Below are positions 25,801-40,800 of a stretch of 64,000 bases of DNA, piece after piece (the first letter of the stretch is position 1; the number at the start of each line of letters is the position of its first letter). Both the position numbers and the translations under genes were made by a program. The stretch is from Sinonovacula constricta (Eukaryota; Mollusca; Bivalvia; Cardiida; Solecurtidae): NCBI GenBank assembly GCA_007844125.1, contig CM017561.1:18107513-18171512 (forward strand), read 5' to 3'. Under the pieces are notes generated by a model. The model did not search any database and was not told the DNA's origin. It saw only the letters and a list, made by a program, of their open reading frames with translations.

Positions 25801-28800
25801 TGTCTCCATAGGGAGACTGTCATGTTCTCCAAGCCTAGCAGGTGTCTCCTTAGGGAGACTGTCATGTTCTCCAAGCCTAGCAGGTGTCTCCATAGGGAGA
25901 TTGTCATGTTCTCCAAGCCTAGCAGGTGTCTCCATAGGGAGACTGTCATGTTCTCCAAGCCTAGCAGGTGTCTCCATAGGGAGACTGTCATGTTCTCCAA
26001 GCCTAGCAGGTGTCTTCATAGGGAGATTGTCATGTTCTTTAAGCCTAGCAGGTGTCTCCATAGGGAGATTGTCATGTTCTCCAAACCTAGCAGGTGTCTC
26101 CATAGGGAGATTGTCATGTTCTCCAAGCCTAGCAGGTGTCTCCATAGGGAGACTGTCATGTTCTCCAAGCCTAGCAGGTGTCTCCATAGGGAGACTGTCA
26201 TGTTCTTTAAGCCTAGCAGGTGTCTCCATAGGGAGACTGTCATGTTCTCCAAGCCTAGCAGGTGTCTCCATAGGGAGATTGTCATGTTTTCCAAGCCTAG
26301 CAGTTGTCTCAATAGTAGCCAGATCATTCATTAGCTCCAGATATGTTCCTAATCATAATCTTGTCTGCCTGCTCCTACACAACTGTGATGACTAATGTTA
26401 TGCAGGCCATGCAACACACCTTCAGCTGCATTCATGCCTATGTAAATTGGACAGCTCCTGACACAACTTGTCCAACACATATAAATCTTGTGTAAGAATT
26501 ATAGAAAATAGTGCTGCACCCAGTCATTCTCTATCTTATATTCAGCCACAAGCATTTGTCTTAAATAGGCAGAATTTATATACTGCATGCAAGAATAGCA
26601 CTAAATGTATATTTAATACTCAATAATTATGGCATTTGTAAAAGTATTTAAAGTAAACAGTGTTTCCTTCCCATAAACGGTTGTCCCTCAGTCATTGTAA
26701 GCAACTTACTGAAAGTGGATATAGTGTCCTGGCATCATCTCCAATGTGTTTGGCACAAAGTCATACTCTACAGCTGGGTAAACCTGGACTATGTTGCCAC
26801 GCTTCCCCCGTACATTCACGTTGTGAATGGTGGTGCCCTCTAGCTTAGCTGGCCGACGTTTGATGCTGAATGCATGGGACCTTCAGCAAAAAGAGCAGGT
26901 AAATGTGTCATAAGTCTTATTTTATGTTCTCTGACTTATAGTCAACCTTTGTTGATGCATGTCTGATATTATTCATTTCTATGTTAGGATTTTTATATAT
27001 CTTTTAAAATTTGTTCAAATGAACTTAAAATACCATACAGTGTGAACATCATTTGTACTTATAAAGATCTGTGCAACCTCTTAGTTTAAAGTAAATACGA
27101 GGGATGATCCAAAATAACCCGGAATTTGTTAACGGTGTCAACACATTTTATTTAATATAAACGAAACATATACGATTAAAAAGAAGAACCATTCTGCTTT
27201 ACAATAAATATAATATCAAACGCTAAAACAAATTGTGACCTGCACATGAACAGAAAATATAAATACACCAACGCGCCTACAGCGCACGCTAATCTAAAAA
27301 TCACGACGTCGTCGACGTTAAAACTTCGGGACGTTTAAAGTTTCTCGAAGTACGCTCCGTTGCATCCTACGCAACCGCGATGCCTATGTACCCACTGCCT
27401 GAAAATGTCTTCATACCACGAACTGTCACATTGCTTTACAATAGCTGTTGTTGTCCTGCGCAGTTCAGTCAACGAATCGAATCGCTGGCCCTTCAGTTGC
27501 CGCTTAATTGATGGGAAGATCGCGAGATCAAATGGGGCCAGGTCTGGGGAATACGGTGGGTGCTGCACTGATCCGAAACCTAGGACCCCCGATCTCTAGC
27601 TGCGTGGCCGTTGCTGTATGGGAGGAGGCGTTGTCCATGTGCAGCAGGAAATGCTCCAAGGGAATCCCTGGGCGCTTCTTTTTCAGAGCGTCCACCAGAT
27701 CACGTCGCAGTACCTGGTTTAAAATGAAATACAGGCTTTACATAGTTTCAATTTTTGCATTAAACTTTTACATTGATAGTAAAATAAAATATATATCTCA
27801 TTAAATTAAATCAAGGACGATTAAAAAATATTTTAATGTACAAATTGCTATACTTAAGAGAATTTTATGTTAAATTTAATGAACAATTAAGCAATTCTGT
27901 AAATTTAAATTATTTAAATTATGGGTCGTTTGTATCATACGCAGTATCAGTACATAATTAATTATTCTAAATAATATTTATTGAAAATAGACTAAACCTT
28001 TAAATTTTATTACCTTACTGTAGTACCCAGCATTCACCGTAGCTCCCTTGGGAACCGCATGCATGAGGATCATGCCCCGGATGTCCGCAAACATGATGAA
28101 CATCGTCTTGCCGCCGCTCTTTATTACCCGGGCCTTTACAGGAGGTGGCGAACCGCTTCGCTTCCATACCGCAGACTGCTCCTTGGTCTCGGGATCATAG
28201 TTGTAGAGCCACGTCTCGTCTGTAGTAATGATCCTCTGCAGGAACATGTCACCCTCTCGTTCCGTGCGCCGAATGAAGGCACGAGAGTCACGAACTCGCC
28301 GGTCACGCTCCTCTTGTTTCAGGACTCGCGGGATCCATCGCGCGTAAACCTTATCGATGAGCGAAAAAAAAATCATATTTTTATTAAAAAAAACTTAAAA
28401 TAAAAAACTTAAATAATGTTTTACAGTGAAAACTAATCTATAAACAAATAATAATTATTATTATTATCTTCTAGTAAAAAATCTCATTAAGTACAATCAA
28501 CCGTGTTTGTTAATAATTTTATTTAAAGTACGGCTATGATTTAATAAATTTATTTAAACTAGATTTTAAATATATATTTTACCTTCGTCATTTGTAGTTC
28601 TTCCGTCAGAATTCGATACACTGTCCCGTAGCTAGCGCCAAATCTGTCAGCGAGCCCACGCACGGTGGCTCGCCTGTCTGCCTGTAGAGCCTCCTCAACA
28701 GATGACGTTAGTGACGTGCGCATTTTCCGCTTTCGTCCCCTGCCTTCGTTGTCTTCTAGATTTGTTCGACCCTCAGAAAATCGTTTATGCCATTCATAAA

Positions 28801-31800
28801 CCGCTGTTTTACTTATTTTATCCTTGTGCGAAGTTTCCTTCAACATGTTGAATGTTTCCGCTGGTGTTTTTCTTAATTCCTGACAAAATTTTATAACAGC
28901 ACGAATTTCTTGACGATCTAATGACGACATTTCTGATGTTAAGAGCGTTGGTGCTATTGACGGTTAAAAGATGTTTTCTTTGGAATCCAAGGCGTTAATG
29001 ACGTAAACATTTAACATGACGTCATCTAAACGTAATTGTATATTTTGGCGTAATTTGAGGTGTTTTCGTTAATTTATTCATGGTGTATATTCATTAAAAT
29101 AAATATTAACGGTTAACGTTTTTGCGCTGCGCCGTTACGCCGTTACTATGGTTATTTGAAATCGTCTTACACGTGGCATAATTGTACAAAAAGAAAAATA
29201 TTACGGAAACTGCTAGTAGAGATGTAGATAATTATAACGATATGAAAGACATATATTTGTCTTTAAAAATTTGGGAAAATTTATAGAATTCCGGGTTATT
29301 CTGGATCATCCCTCGTACCAAGTTTGTCAAAAAGTTTTGGAGATATGCTCTGGACAAAAAATATGGCAAAATGAAATATAAGAACAGACATGTGGACAAA
29401 ATATCCACCTAATGCTCTCATGGTTGGTAAGAAAAATTTTTTAACAGCTTTATCAAAATTTACTAAACATAACATATCAAAACACTGGAAGCCTTAATTT
29501 TTGTTATTATATTTTTTTGCTGTGAGCATGACCTGTTTCAGAAACTTATTTTATATACACATGTATTATGTTAATCATATGTAGTAAGTGAAAAGCTCGT
29601 ACCTATCCTGGAAAGTCCTTCCAAACTGTGATGTATCAATAGCCAGTTCAAAATCTAAATTTCCCTCATCAAAGATCTTAACATTTGGATTTCCTTTGAA
29701 CACATAGCCTCTCTGGCGAGCCTCAGCCATTGATGGGAAGTTATACTTCTGAGCCAAGTCAAGCTTAGTTTCCTCCCCTGGCTTGTCTGAATTCATGGAA
29801 GCGTTAGTTGCCCAGCCAGCATAGTCATCAGTGGATATGTTGTACCTGAGAACATTGTATTCCTGCTCATTATGCTATTAATCATGAGGATGTTGACTGA
29901 TGGTGATTATGATGACAAAAGTTTTCTGGAAAGTTATATCAATGCTTGAAAAAAATGACTGAAAGTAATTTTAAGCTCAGGTGAGCTAAAAACTAAAACT
30001 AACCCATGAATGATAAAGTTTGTTGATGATACTTTACAGCTGTTAGGGAAAATGCACGAAAAATTGATGTAGAATCAATTATGTGGAAAAAATAAACTTG
30101 TCTGGCAAGAAAAAGTTAATTTCCCCTTAAATAGTGTGAAATGAATAATTTTTTTCAAGATGGATTGGTTGTATATTCATTTACAAGTACCAAAAATCAC
30201 CTGACCAATCAGTTCTTTTTGTTCCAGGTGGGAAGTATACAATATAAACACATGCTAGAAAATGATTTTTACCAGCCACAATTTTCTAACAATCTTGATA
30301 GAGGGCCATCCAAAGAACTTGAAATTGTTAACCAAAAATAAAAGCTTTAGCTTTTAAGTCACTGTTAGAAAGATTTGTTAGAAGTTATACTTCATATCTG
30401 TATTTCGGAAATGGTCCCATCTCTGGTGGCCATGTTGTATGGCAAATCAAATTTATTTCCTGATCATAATAGATTGCAACCCCTGACAGCTCAGTGTTTT
30501 GTAGCATCTGACAGGAAGGTTTACTATATTATCATGTATGAAAAATGGTTCCACCTCAAACTGGCTCTGCCTCTTAGTGGCCAGTTTTCTTTACAAAATA
30601 ATACTCTTAGAACAACTGGCAAAAACTACCTTCTGATGAATGTTTTTTTGCATATTTTGAATCTGACCAGCTAGATTTTGTGCTTAGTTGCCATGGAATC
30701 TGAATCTCTAAATGTTGACAACTTTTTCTTCCTCTTTCTTACTGATACTTCTGATAAAATTTGGCTGAATTTCAGCAAACGATGGTTCATAACAGTTATA
30801 CCAGGACTTTAAAGATAATGATGGAATCTATTAAATCATAAAAATCTTTCAATATTTTTCAATTTTTATCAAAAAAGGTCATCAACTTGATTTTACCGGA
30901 TTCTGAGAACACAGTTATCTTCCTTGATATCTGGTAGGGTCCAGTTGTATCTGTTTGGTTGACCATCCAACCCGTTACCTAGGTGATTGTCCCGTGAGAA
31001 CTGGGTCTCTCGACATTCAGGGGGAGGTAATCCATGGCTGGGTATCTCCTTCCATACACCAGTGATACCACTCTCATTGAAGTTCTGCAACAGAGTCAGT
31101 GACATGGTTTGTTATGAATTATCGCACTATCCGAGTCCTGGTCAATACAGCAGAAAAACCTTCTGCCATTAAATAAAGGTACAATAACTGACATATTGCA
31201 TTACAGCAGGAAGACTTAATAAGTAAGTAGGTTAAACTTGTTTATAGCTGAAATTTTGGGGGGCTGAGGCCATAAACAGGGACATCTGGAAGTTGGAACA
31301 GCAAGATATGTTTGACAGGAAATCAAGGAAATCTGACCCCTTTAGCAGCAGGAACTGGATACATAACTGATGACAATTGCACACCTTTGGAAATGAGCAA
31401 GTACTCAAAGTTTGCAGTTATTACCTTCAACGGTTTTTGAAGATAAATGTAGGTCATATGAAAAGTTTATTCTGGTTTTCTACAATATTTACAAACTTGT
31501 TTTAGCATTAATATTTCAAACATTACTGTGTAGGTATGCAGAATTGAGTAACATGTACATACGTGCTGACAGTCTTTCTTTGCTTTCAGCACATTATCTT
31601 GGCCATTAAATAATTATTTAAGCCCAAAAGTTATATACTGCTGACATTAATAATTTTAAAATCACATAAAGACTTACTGCGCAATCCTTTAACATTAATT
31701 TGGCTATCTACCTTGTACATGAATATATCTACAATTATCATGATTTCAAGCGCACATGTATTATAAGAACCCAAGACTACACACTGCTGTTTTCTAACCC

Positions 31801-34800
31801 ATACAACAAGTTTCCATCTCACCTCACAATCCAGACGATTGTTGGGCAGCACTTTATCTTGCAGTTTCTCTAACTGTTGTACTGAAAACACACACTCCCA
31901 TCGAGACTTGACATTGGCACTTTCCTCCTGGTAGTATTTACAACGTTCTGGCACGGTGGTCAGAACAGCAATATCCTGGTTAAAAATAAAACAAGACTTT
32001 TAAGACTAAATTAAGTAGGTTTATCTCTGAACAATACATGTGAACAGCAGTATCCTGGTTGGAAAAATAAGATGGACTAGGATAAATTAATTAAATAAAT
32101 AAAATAAAAAGAACAAATAGCACTGCCTGTTCCTAACAAACAAATCTAAGAGCAACGTTTTACTGGGCAATTACAACAGTAAACCACACTGCTTAGCCAA
32201 CTAAATTAAGTAGGTTCATTTATAAACAATGCATGTGTTTACATATTTGTTTGTTGGGTTTATCGTCCCACCAACAGTATTTCACTTATCTGGAGATGGT
32301 GTCCACATGAAGCAGATATTATGCTGCTTTAAGTGTGTATAGCATGCTGTGAACACATGGCATGATACCACATCCTGTAACATTATCCTTACAACAGGCT
32401 AACCAGTCGTGGAACTACCCTTATACTTGCTTGAGCGTTAGCAAGGGAGCTATACCACTACTATTTTTTATATCTTTGATATGTCACAGCCCAGGTTAGA
32501 ACCCGGAGTCTCCCATACCTAGAGTTTACACATTTAAAATCACATTTTACCACAAGCATACGTCACTATTGCCAATAATGTTTATGTCACACCAAGCTTC
32601 ACTAAGAATCCTGGTCCTTTCAATAAGCAGATCATACATAAATCCTTATTTCATGTATATCTGTATAACATAATGCCATCACTACCAGTACTTGAAACAG
32701 GCTAAACAAATATATGATTATATAAGCCTCCCTCACTATAGATGATGATTTTAGACTGTGCCTAGAGCTTAATTTATCTTTGTAAGACAGCAGTTCCTTC
32801 CCCAGGTACATGCATTTTGAAGTGCACCATGAAGGACAATACTTAGTAATAGTAAGGTTGTGTCAATATATATATAGATCTTTGTCTAATAACAGCGAGC
32901 AAGTGACATGACATGGATCTAAACAATATTTTCTTACCTAATTGATATTAATAAGAGCATTCATTTTGGAATAAAAGGATTTTTTCAATTGGCCATAGCT
33001 ATGAAAACTAAATTTTAGATTTGTAACAATTATATTGTAGATTAAGATAGACCTAGATAATATTATACTGATCTGTCTATTTCTAAGCATATAATTTACA
33101 TTTTGGTAAAACAACTATGCAAATAATAATGACAAAAGAGCTAGACCAACATTAGAGGAACTTTCATACTCTACTAGAATTTTTTTAATGTAGGAACGTT
33201 TTTGTGCTAGAAAGTATACTTATTGTAAAATTTATACAAGGGTGCCCTAGGTGTAGTGGTAGAAGGTATAACAGACTTGTAAATTGTGGTGTGGGGGATT
33301 TTTATTTTAGACCATTATTATGCGAGAATTTTGTATGTCATTGAATGTTATGAAAGAGGAACTACTCATTTTGTTTTTTATTTATAAAGTTTGTCGTATA
33401 AACTAGCTGAAATTGAGCTTAATAAAAAGGCAGACCACCTTTTTCTTTAAGTTTGCTATGGAACGTTGCATCAGTGGTATTCTGGGTGTTCACAAAACCA
33501 AACTGAGTAAAGCTATTCCTTACCTTCCATGGTGAAGAGTGCCAATATGGGAAGTAATCTCTCTCTTCAGTACACTCATAACCATAGCGTTGTGTCTTGC
33601 CATTGTTTTCCTGGCGTGTTGATACAGCAGTGGGTCTGTTGTTCATATTCTGCAAATAATATAAGGTAACCAAAAAATGATTTAACTTCCTTGGTACATT
33701 AATTAAAGAAAATAATACATATGTTCAAATATAATTATATCAAACATATAACTATAACAAACAGAGTGTATATTTTGTTCTTTTATAGTAAATTTTACTC
33801 AAAAGCATACTTTTTACCTTTGGGCTAGCCTGATTCTGAAGTGCGGCACACCAATTCATCTTTGCAAACACTTGTGCCAGAATATTCGAAAATTCCTTAG
33901 CCCATGTTTACAATAAAGAATAAATCCAGACATACTAACTCACATACATTGTACTACCATTCAGACAGTTATGTGAAGCTAACTACATTCAGACAGCTAA
34001 GTTAAGCTAACTGCATTAGACAGCTATATAAAGCTAATTACTTTCAGACAGCTATGTTAAGCTAACTTCATTAGACAGTTATGTTAAGCTGACTGCATTA
34101 GACAGCTATGTTAAGCTTAGTGCATTAGAAAGCTAAGATAAGCTTACTGCATTCAGACAGTGAATGTCATGACAAACAGATGATTAAGATAAATACTACG
34201 ACTGGTCTCTATCTTTCTAAGGCACTGCAAAGGTTCATGCTATAATAAGAGTTTTTGTCTTTAGAAGCCATTTTGCAAAATATGGTGAAGTAAAATGTAT
34301 TTTGCAAAAAAATTAATGAAACATGTTACTTTATATACTCTGAGTCTGAGTGAATTATACAGCACCATTTCAATATAAGCTTTATTAATATGCAGTTATC
34401 TTGGGCTAGGATGAATTGAGTTGCAGTTGATGATGTACTTGAATCATTCCACAAAATTCGGTGAACCATGAAAGAACCACATGACATGGATGTAAAATTA
34501 CAACCTACACCTGTGAAATGTCAACTGTTATTAATGAAGTATGCAGATACAGTAAAAAGCCAACTGTTGAAATGTTGGCACCTAAATGGTAAAATTATAT
34601 TGATTGCAAACAAAAATATGTTTGGACTATTCTTATTTGAAGGAGGCATTAACAACATATTGTCACTAAGTTCATGTGGCCAACAAATATATTAAAGTTA
34701 AGTTTTTTTTGCAGGATGCTGTTTTTTTTATAAAAAGCTGACCCCACCCATTATTACAGTAACAGCCTCAGGCATTTTCACACCCATTAATTTCTTCTAA

Positions 34801-37800
34801 TCCAAATTAACCTATAGAATCGTTGTGTGCAATTGTGTAAGCAGACATTATGGATCCCATATAACCTTCGCTCTCCACCGTAAGTGAAACAGTTAAATAA
34901 AGACCTCACATTGACAGCTCATCATAGGTGAACATAATTAAAACCTTTGGCAGTAAATGAAGGAAAAGAACAGCTGCTGATGTAAGCTTTAGATTTGAGG
35001 TTTCATAAACAAAATATTTATACAAGTTATTGAAAATTGACAGGTGTCATTGCTGATGATCTGTGCATCATTATTAGGTAGTGATGTGTAGTGATGTGTA
35101 AATAGGACATCATTATTTTGAGAAATTAACATATAAATGCTGGTTACTAGATAATATCAACAATCAGAATAAAGAAATTGGGATTCAAAATCATTTAAAA
35201 AATTTTATACACAGGCAGTGCTAAAAGATTTTATAAATTGTATGAATATTTTTGTTGTTGACTCAAATAAAATAATATAAACAACTACGGACAGCCATGT
35301 TGTATACATGTATGTCATACAATATGTATGAAACTGATTTGCACTAATGTGATGATGAAAATCCAGTCCATATACCAGGCACTGAAGAAACATATGAACA
35401 GGGAGCCTGGGCTGACATTATTGACCCTGTTTAAACATTGCCAGCCCAAACACATGAAAATAAACTCAAGCTCTGAATATAGTGCAGGTATCTCTTTGAA
35501 ATTACACAGATGGCAGATATGAGGTGCACAACTACAGAAATTGTTTTTTTAAATACCATCAGTTTGAAGACCCATTTCTTGCTCCACTACACAAAATGGA
35601 CAAAAAAGATCATAAACTAAGGGATCACCTGGTCAGCAGTAAAGAGTCCCTTGTTCCTCGCCCTCAGTTTACACTTCAAGTAGTGTTCATAACTCTCGTG
35701 GAGGCCATATTTGGTGTCCTTGTCACAGTCTGTGTTGGCACAGGCACTCTTGTCAGCAGGAATGGTTCTGTAATACACTCTGATAATGTACATGTATACA
35801 ATACAAGAATGGTTCTGTAATACATTCTGATAATGTACATGTATACAATACAGGAATGGTTCTGTAATACATTCTGATAATGTACATGTATACAATACAG
35901 GAATGGTTCTGTAATACATTCTGATAATGTGCATGTATACAATACAGGAATGGTTCTGTAATACATTCTGATAATGTGCATGTATACAATACAGGAATGG
36001 TTCTGTAATACACTCTGATAATGTACATGTATACAATACAGGAATGGTTCTGTAATACATTCTGATAATGTACATGTATACAATACAGGAATGGTTCTGT
36101 AATACATTCTGATAATGTACATGTATACGATACAGGAATGGTTCTGTAATACATTCTGATAATGTACATGTATACAATACAGGAATGGTTCTGTAATACA
36201 CTCTGATAATGTACATGTATACAATACAGGAATGGTTCTGTAATACATTCTGATAATGTACATGTATACAATACAGGAATGGTTCTGTAATACATTCTGA
36301 TAATGTACATGTATACGATACAGGAATGGTTCTGTAATACATTCTGATAATGTACATGTATACAATACAGGAATGGTTCTACACTATACTCTGATAATAT
36401 ACATGTATACGATACAGGAATGGTTCTACACTATACTCTGATAATATACATGTATACAATACAGGAATGGTTCTACACTATACTCTGATAATATACATGT
36501 ATACGATACAGGAATGGTTCTACACTATACTCTGATAATATACATGTATACAATACAGGAATGGTTCTGTAATACATTCTGATAATGTACATGTATACGA
36601 TACAGGAATGGTTCTGTAATACATTCTGATAATGTACATGTATACAATACAGGAATGGTTCTACACTATACTCTGATAATATACATGTATACAATACAGG
36701 AATGGTTCTACACTATACTATGATAATATACATGTATACAATACAGGAATGGTTCTACACTATACTCTGATAATATACATGTATACAATACAGGAATGGT
36801 TCTACACTATACTATGATAATGTACATGTATACGATACAGGAATGGTTCTACACTATACTCTGATAATATACATGTATACAATACAGGAATGGTTCTGTA
36901 ATACATTCTGATAATGTACATGTATACGATACAGGAATGGTTCTGTAATACATTCTGATAATGTACATGTATACAATACAGGAATGGTTCTACACTATAC
37001 TCTGATAATATACATGTATACAATACAGGAATGGTTCTACACTATACTATGATAATATACATGTATACGATACAGGAATGGTTCTACACTATACTCTGAT
37101 AATATACATGTATACGATACAGGAATGGTTCTACACTATACTCTGATAATATACATGTATACAATACAGGAATGGTTCTACACTATACTATGATAATGTA
37201 CATGTATACAATACAGGAATGGTTCTACACTATACTATGATAATGTACATGTATACAATACAGGAATGGTTCTACACTATACTATGATAATATACATGTA
37301 TACAATACAGGAATGGTTCTACACTATACTCTGATAATGTACATGTATACGATACAGGAATGGTTCTACACTATACTCTGATAATATACATGTATACAAT
37401 ACAGGAATGGTTCTACACTATACTCTGATAATGTACATGTATACGATACAGGAATGGTTCTACACTATACTATGATAATGTACATGTATACGATACAGGA
37501 ATGGTTCTACACTATACTCTGATAATGTACATGTATACAATACAGGAATGGTTCTACACTATACTCTGATAATGTACATGTATACGATACAGGAATGGTT
37601 CTACACTATACTATGATAATATACATGTATACGATACAGGAATGGTTCTACACTATACTCTGATAATATACATGTATACGATACAGGAATGGTTCTACAC
37701 TATACTATGATAATGTACATGTATACAATACAGGAATGGTTCTACACTATACTCTGATAATGTACATGTATACAATACAGGAATGGTTCTACACTATACT

Positions 37801-40800
37801 CTGATAATGTACATGTATACAATACAGGAATGGTTCTACACTATACTCTGATAATGTACATGTATACGATACAGGAATGGTTCTACACTATACTCTGATA
37901 ATGTACATGTATACAATACAGGAATGGTTCTACACTATACTATGATAATGTACATGTATACGATACAGGAATGGTTCTACACTATACTCTGATAATATAC
38001 ATGTATACAATACAGGAATGGTTCTACACTATACTATGATAATATACATGTATACGATACAGGAATGGTTCTACACTATACTCTGATAATATACATGTAT
38101 ACGATACAGGAATGGTTCTACACTATACTCTGATAATATACATGTATACAATACAGGAATGGTTCTACACTATACTATGATAATATACATGTATACGATA
38201 CAGGAATGGTTCTACACTATACTATGATAATGTACATATATACAATACAGGAATGGTTCTGTAATACACTCTGATAATGTACATATATACAATACAGGAA
38301 TGGTTCTGTAATACACTCTGATAATGTACATGTATACAATACAGGAATGGTTCTGTAATGAAGTCATACTTTGATAATGTATGTGTATACAATACAGGAA
38401 TGATTCTGAAGTCATATTTTGATAATGTAAATGTACACAATACAGGAATAAATCTGAAGTCATGCTTTGATAATGTAAATGTATACAATTTGTAATTTAA
38501 TCACAAATAACCAAAACTAAGCATCTCAACTAAGTTGACATTTTTATAGATATTGTAATAAAATAAGTAATTACTTTTTCATCATCTGATGATGATTATG
38601 ATGATGACGATGATGATGATAATGATGACGATAATGATTCATGATTCCATTTTCAAATGGTGAAACAACTTCACTGATAAGATGATTTCATGTCATAAGA
38701 CTTAACAGTAACCATGGTGATAAGTGTTTGATACTGTACTTTCTGATAAAGATAAGTGATGTGAAGTTTTGAAGACATTAATCATACAATAGGCAAAACT
38801 TACATAACAGCATTTATTTAGCTGTTGAACACACAAGATTGTCCTATTTTCTCACATAACTGCAATAACTTTATAAATGAACATGCTACATAAGTAAACA
38901 ATCCAGATCTTGTCTTATTTATAACAACATCATATACAGACAACAAGCCATACATCCTATGACCTGGCACCATTCAGTGTAGATGCAGATCTGATCGTGA
39001 CCTAGTGCTGTTAACTTATCAAGTGGTACCTGACAGTACTTGACAAATACTAATGCTCCCAGCAGCTGTGTAGGACTGTTTTATTTATGATAGTTGGGCC
39101 ATTATTACTTTAAGAGCAATTAAGCTTCAAGCTGTTACTTGTTTATTCAGATAACCAAGTCATGGTACCTATAAACACAACAGCAATCACTAGAGATTAT
39201 GGGAAGAAAACAATAGCTTAACAATAATAACACTGTTAGAATACTTTTGTCCTCTTAAAAGATCTTAACAATAACCCTTATAGTAATGAATCAATAAGGT
39301 TGTTTTGGTAGTTTATACCACATCATTATCATCGCCGTAACAGACGTTGTGATCATCATCGTCATCATCATCATCATTAGTCATAGAAGCAGTATTATTC
39401 ATTATTATTACAATTATAACTATTCATAATTGGACAGTATAAGATAATGGAGGCAGACTCACTGTGTAGTGGTACCATCCCTGACATTGGGTCCACACAT
39501 GTACTGCAGGATGATCTCACAATGGTTGTTGGGAGCAGCACATGAATGTTGACTGGTCCTGCCACAGAACATAATAATGAGACACATGCAAACATCATTG
39601 GTTTTATTTATCCTTGTGTTTTACCTTGCAGTGTTTTGTGAACCTTAATTTCTTACCATAGCTCTGGAAATCAGAAAATTCCTTGAGAGGTTTTAAAATA
39701 ACAGTCCCAATTGGACAGATAGACTATGTCCTGTGTAAATATGATTAGGTTTACATTAACATGCAAATTATATTGCCAAGTAAACAACTTATTTAATCTA
39801 AGTTAATTTATTAGTTAAGTTATTAACTCATTTTTTTAAATTTCATTTACTCCAAGATCATATTGAAAAAAACAACACACAAAGCAAAAATAGAAAATAC
39901 TTGTTGTGTATTTGAGTGTTGGACAAATGTGTACTAATGACATTATCTGAAATATGGAGGTAGCATATTGCATCTGACGAGTGACAAGTGAATTAATGAA
40001 TCAGTATGAGCTTGTGTATTGTCAATGTGCAGCATGTTTCAATACAACTAACATGCTATAATAATATATAAATATAATTTTGTAAAAGTGACAGCATTAA
40101 TACATGAAAGTTAATAATTCAACACTAGGAGTCCCTATGGTAGACTCTGTAACATACAGAACAAAAGAAAAATTTGCATCCATTCTAACAACTTAAAAAA
40201 AAATGAGTTACACACACCATTCAATCTGGAGCTTGGTTCCTGCATAGTACTTCATCGGCCCTCCGACATTGTAACCCCCACGGTTGTTGTTCTGAGAGTC
40301 AAACAGTCTAAAAAACGAGTAAAATCATCATTGCTATCATCATCATTAAATTATATTATCATGTTCATCATCATCATCACAGCTATAAACATCAGCACCA
40401 CAACTAATAATAATCTTGCTCCAAAAAGTGTCTTTATGAATATTTTGGGGTCAAAAAGATCACATAAACTCAATATGAACCTGACACTTGAATCTTACTG
40501 ATGATGACCTTTTTAAACGAAAAAATATATGTACCCATAGTAACCTATAGGATTGTTTGGCACCGTTTTTGTCCTAATTTTGATTGATTCATTTTGTGTG
40601 AAAAAATTGTTAATAGATGTAGGAAAATTGCACCAAATTACCAGATGCTAAAATAATGCCATGAAGTCATTTTCATTAAATATTGTTGTAGTGATAGTTT
40701 CTGTTACTGCAGTATCACATTGAATATGAATGGGAAGCATATTTTTGATGTGATTACGTCGTTACTAGACATTAAACTGTGCGCAATAATTAGGTTTTGT

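Noticed and set aside
13276..26322. CRISPR-like arrays
   Set aside because: The arrays are continuous tandem repeats without unique spacers, and the DNA is eukaryotic.
23716..26395. ORFs of 842-876 codons on both strands
   Set aside because: By-product of the 42-bp array (14 codons per unit); four frames are open at once, and the stretch is inside intron 10 of gene A.
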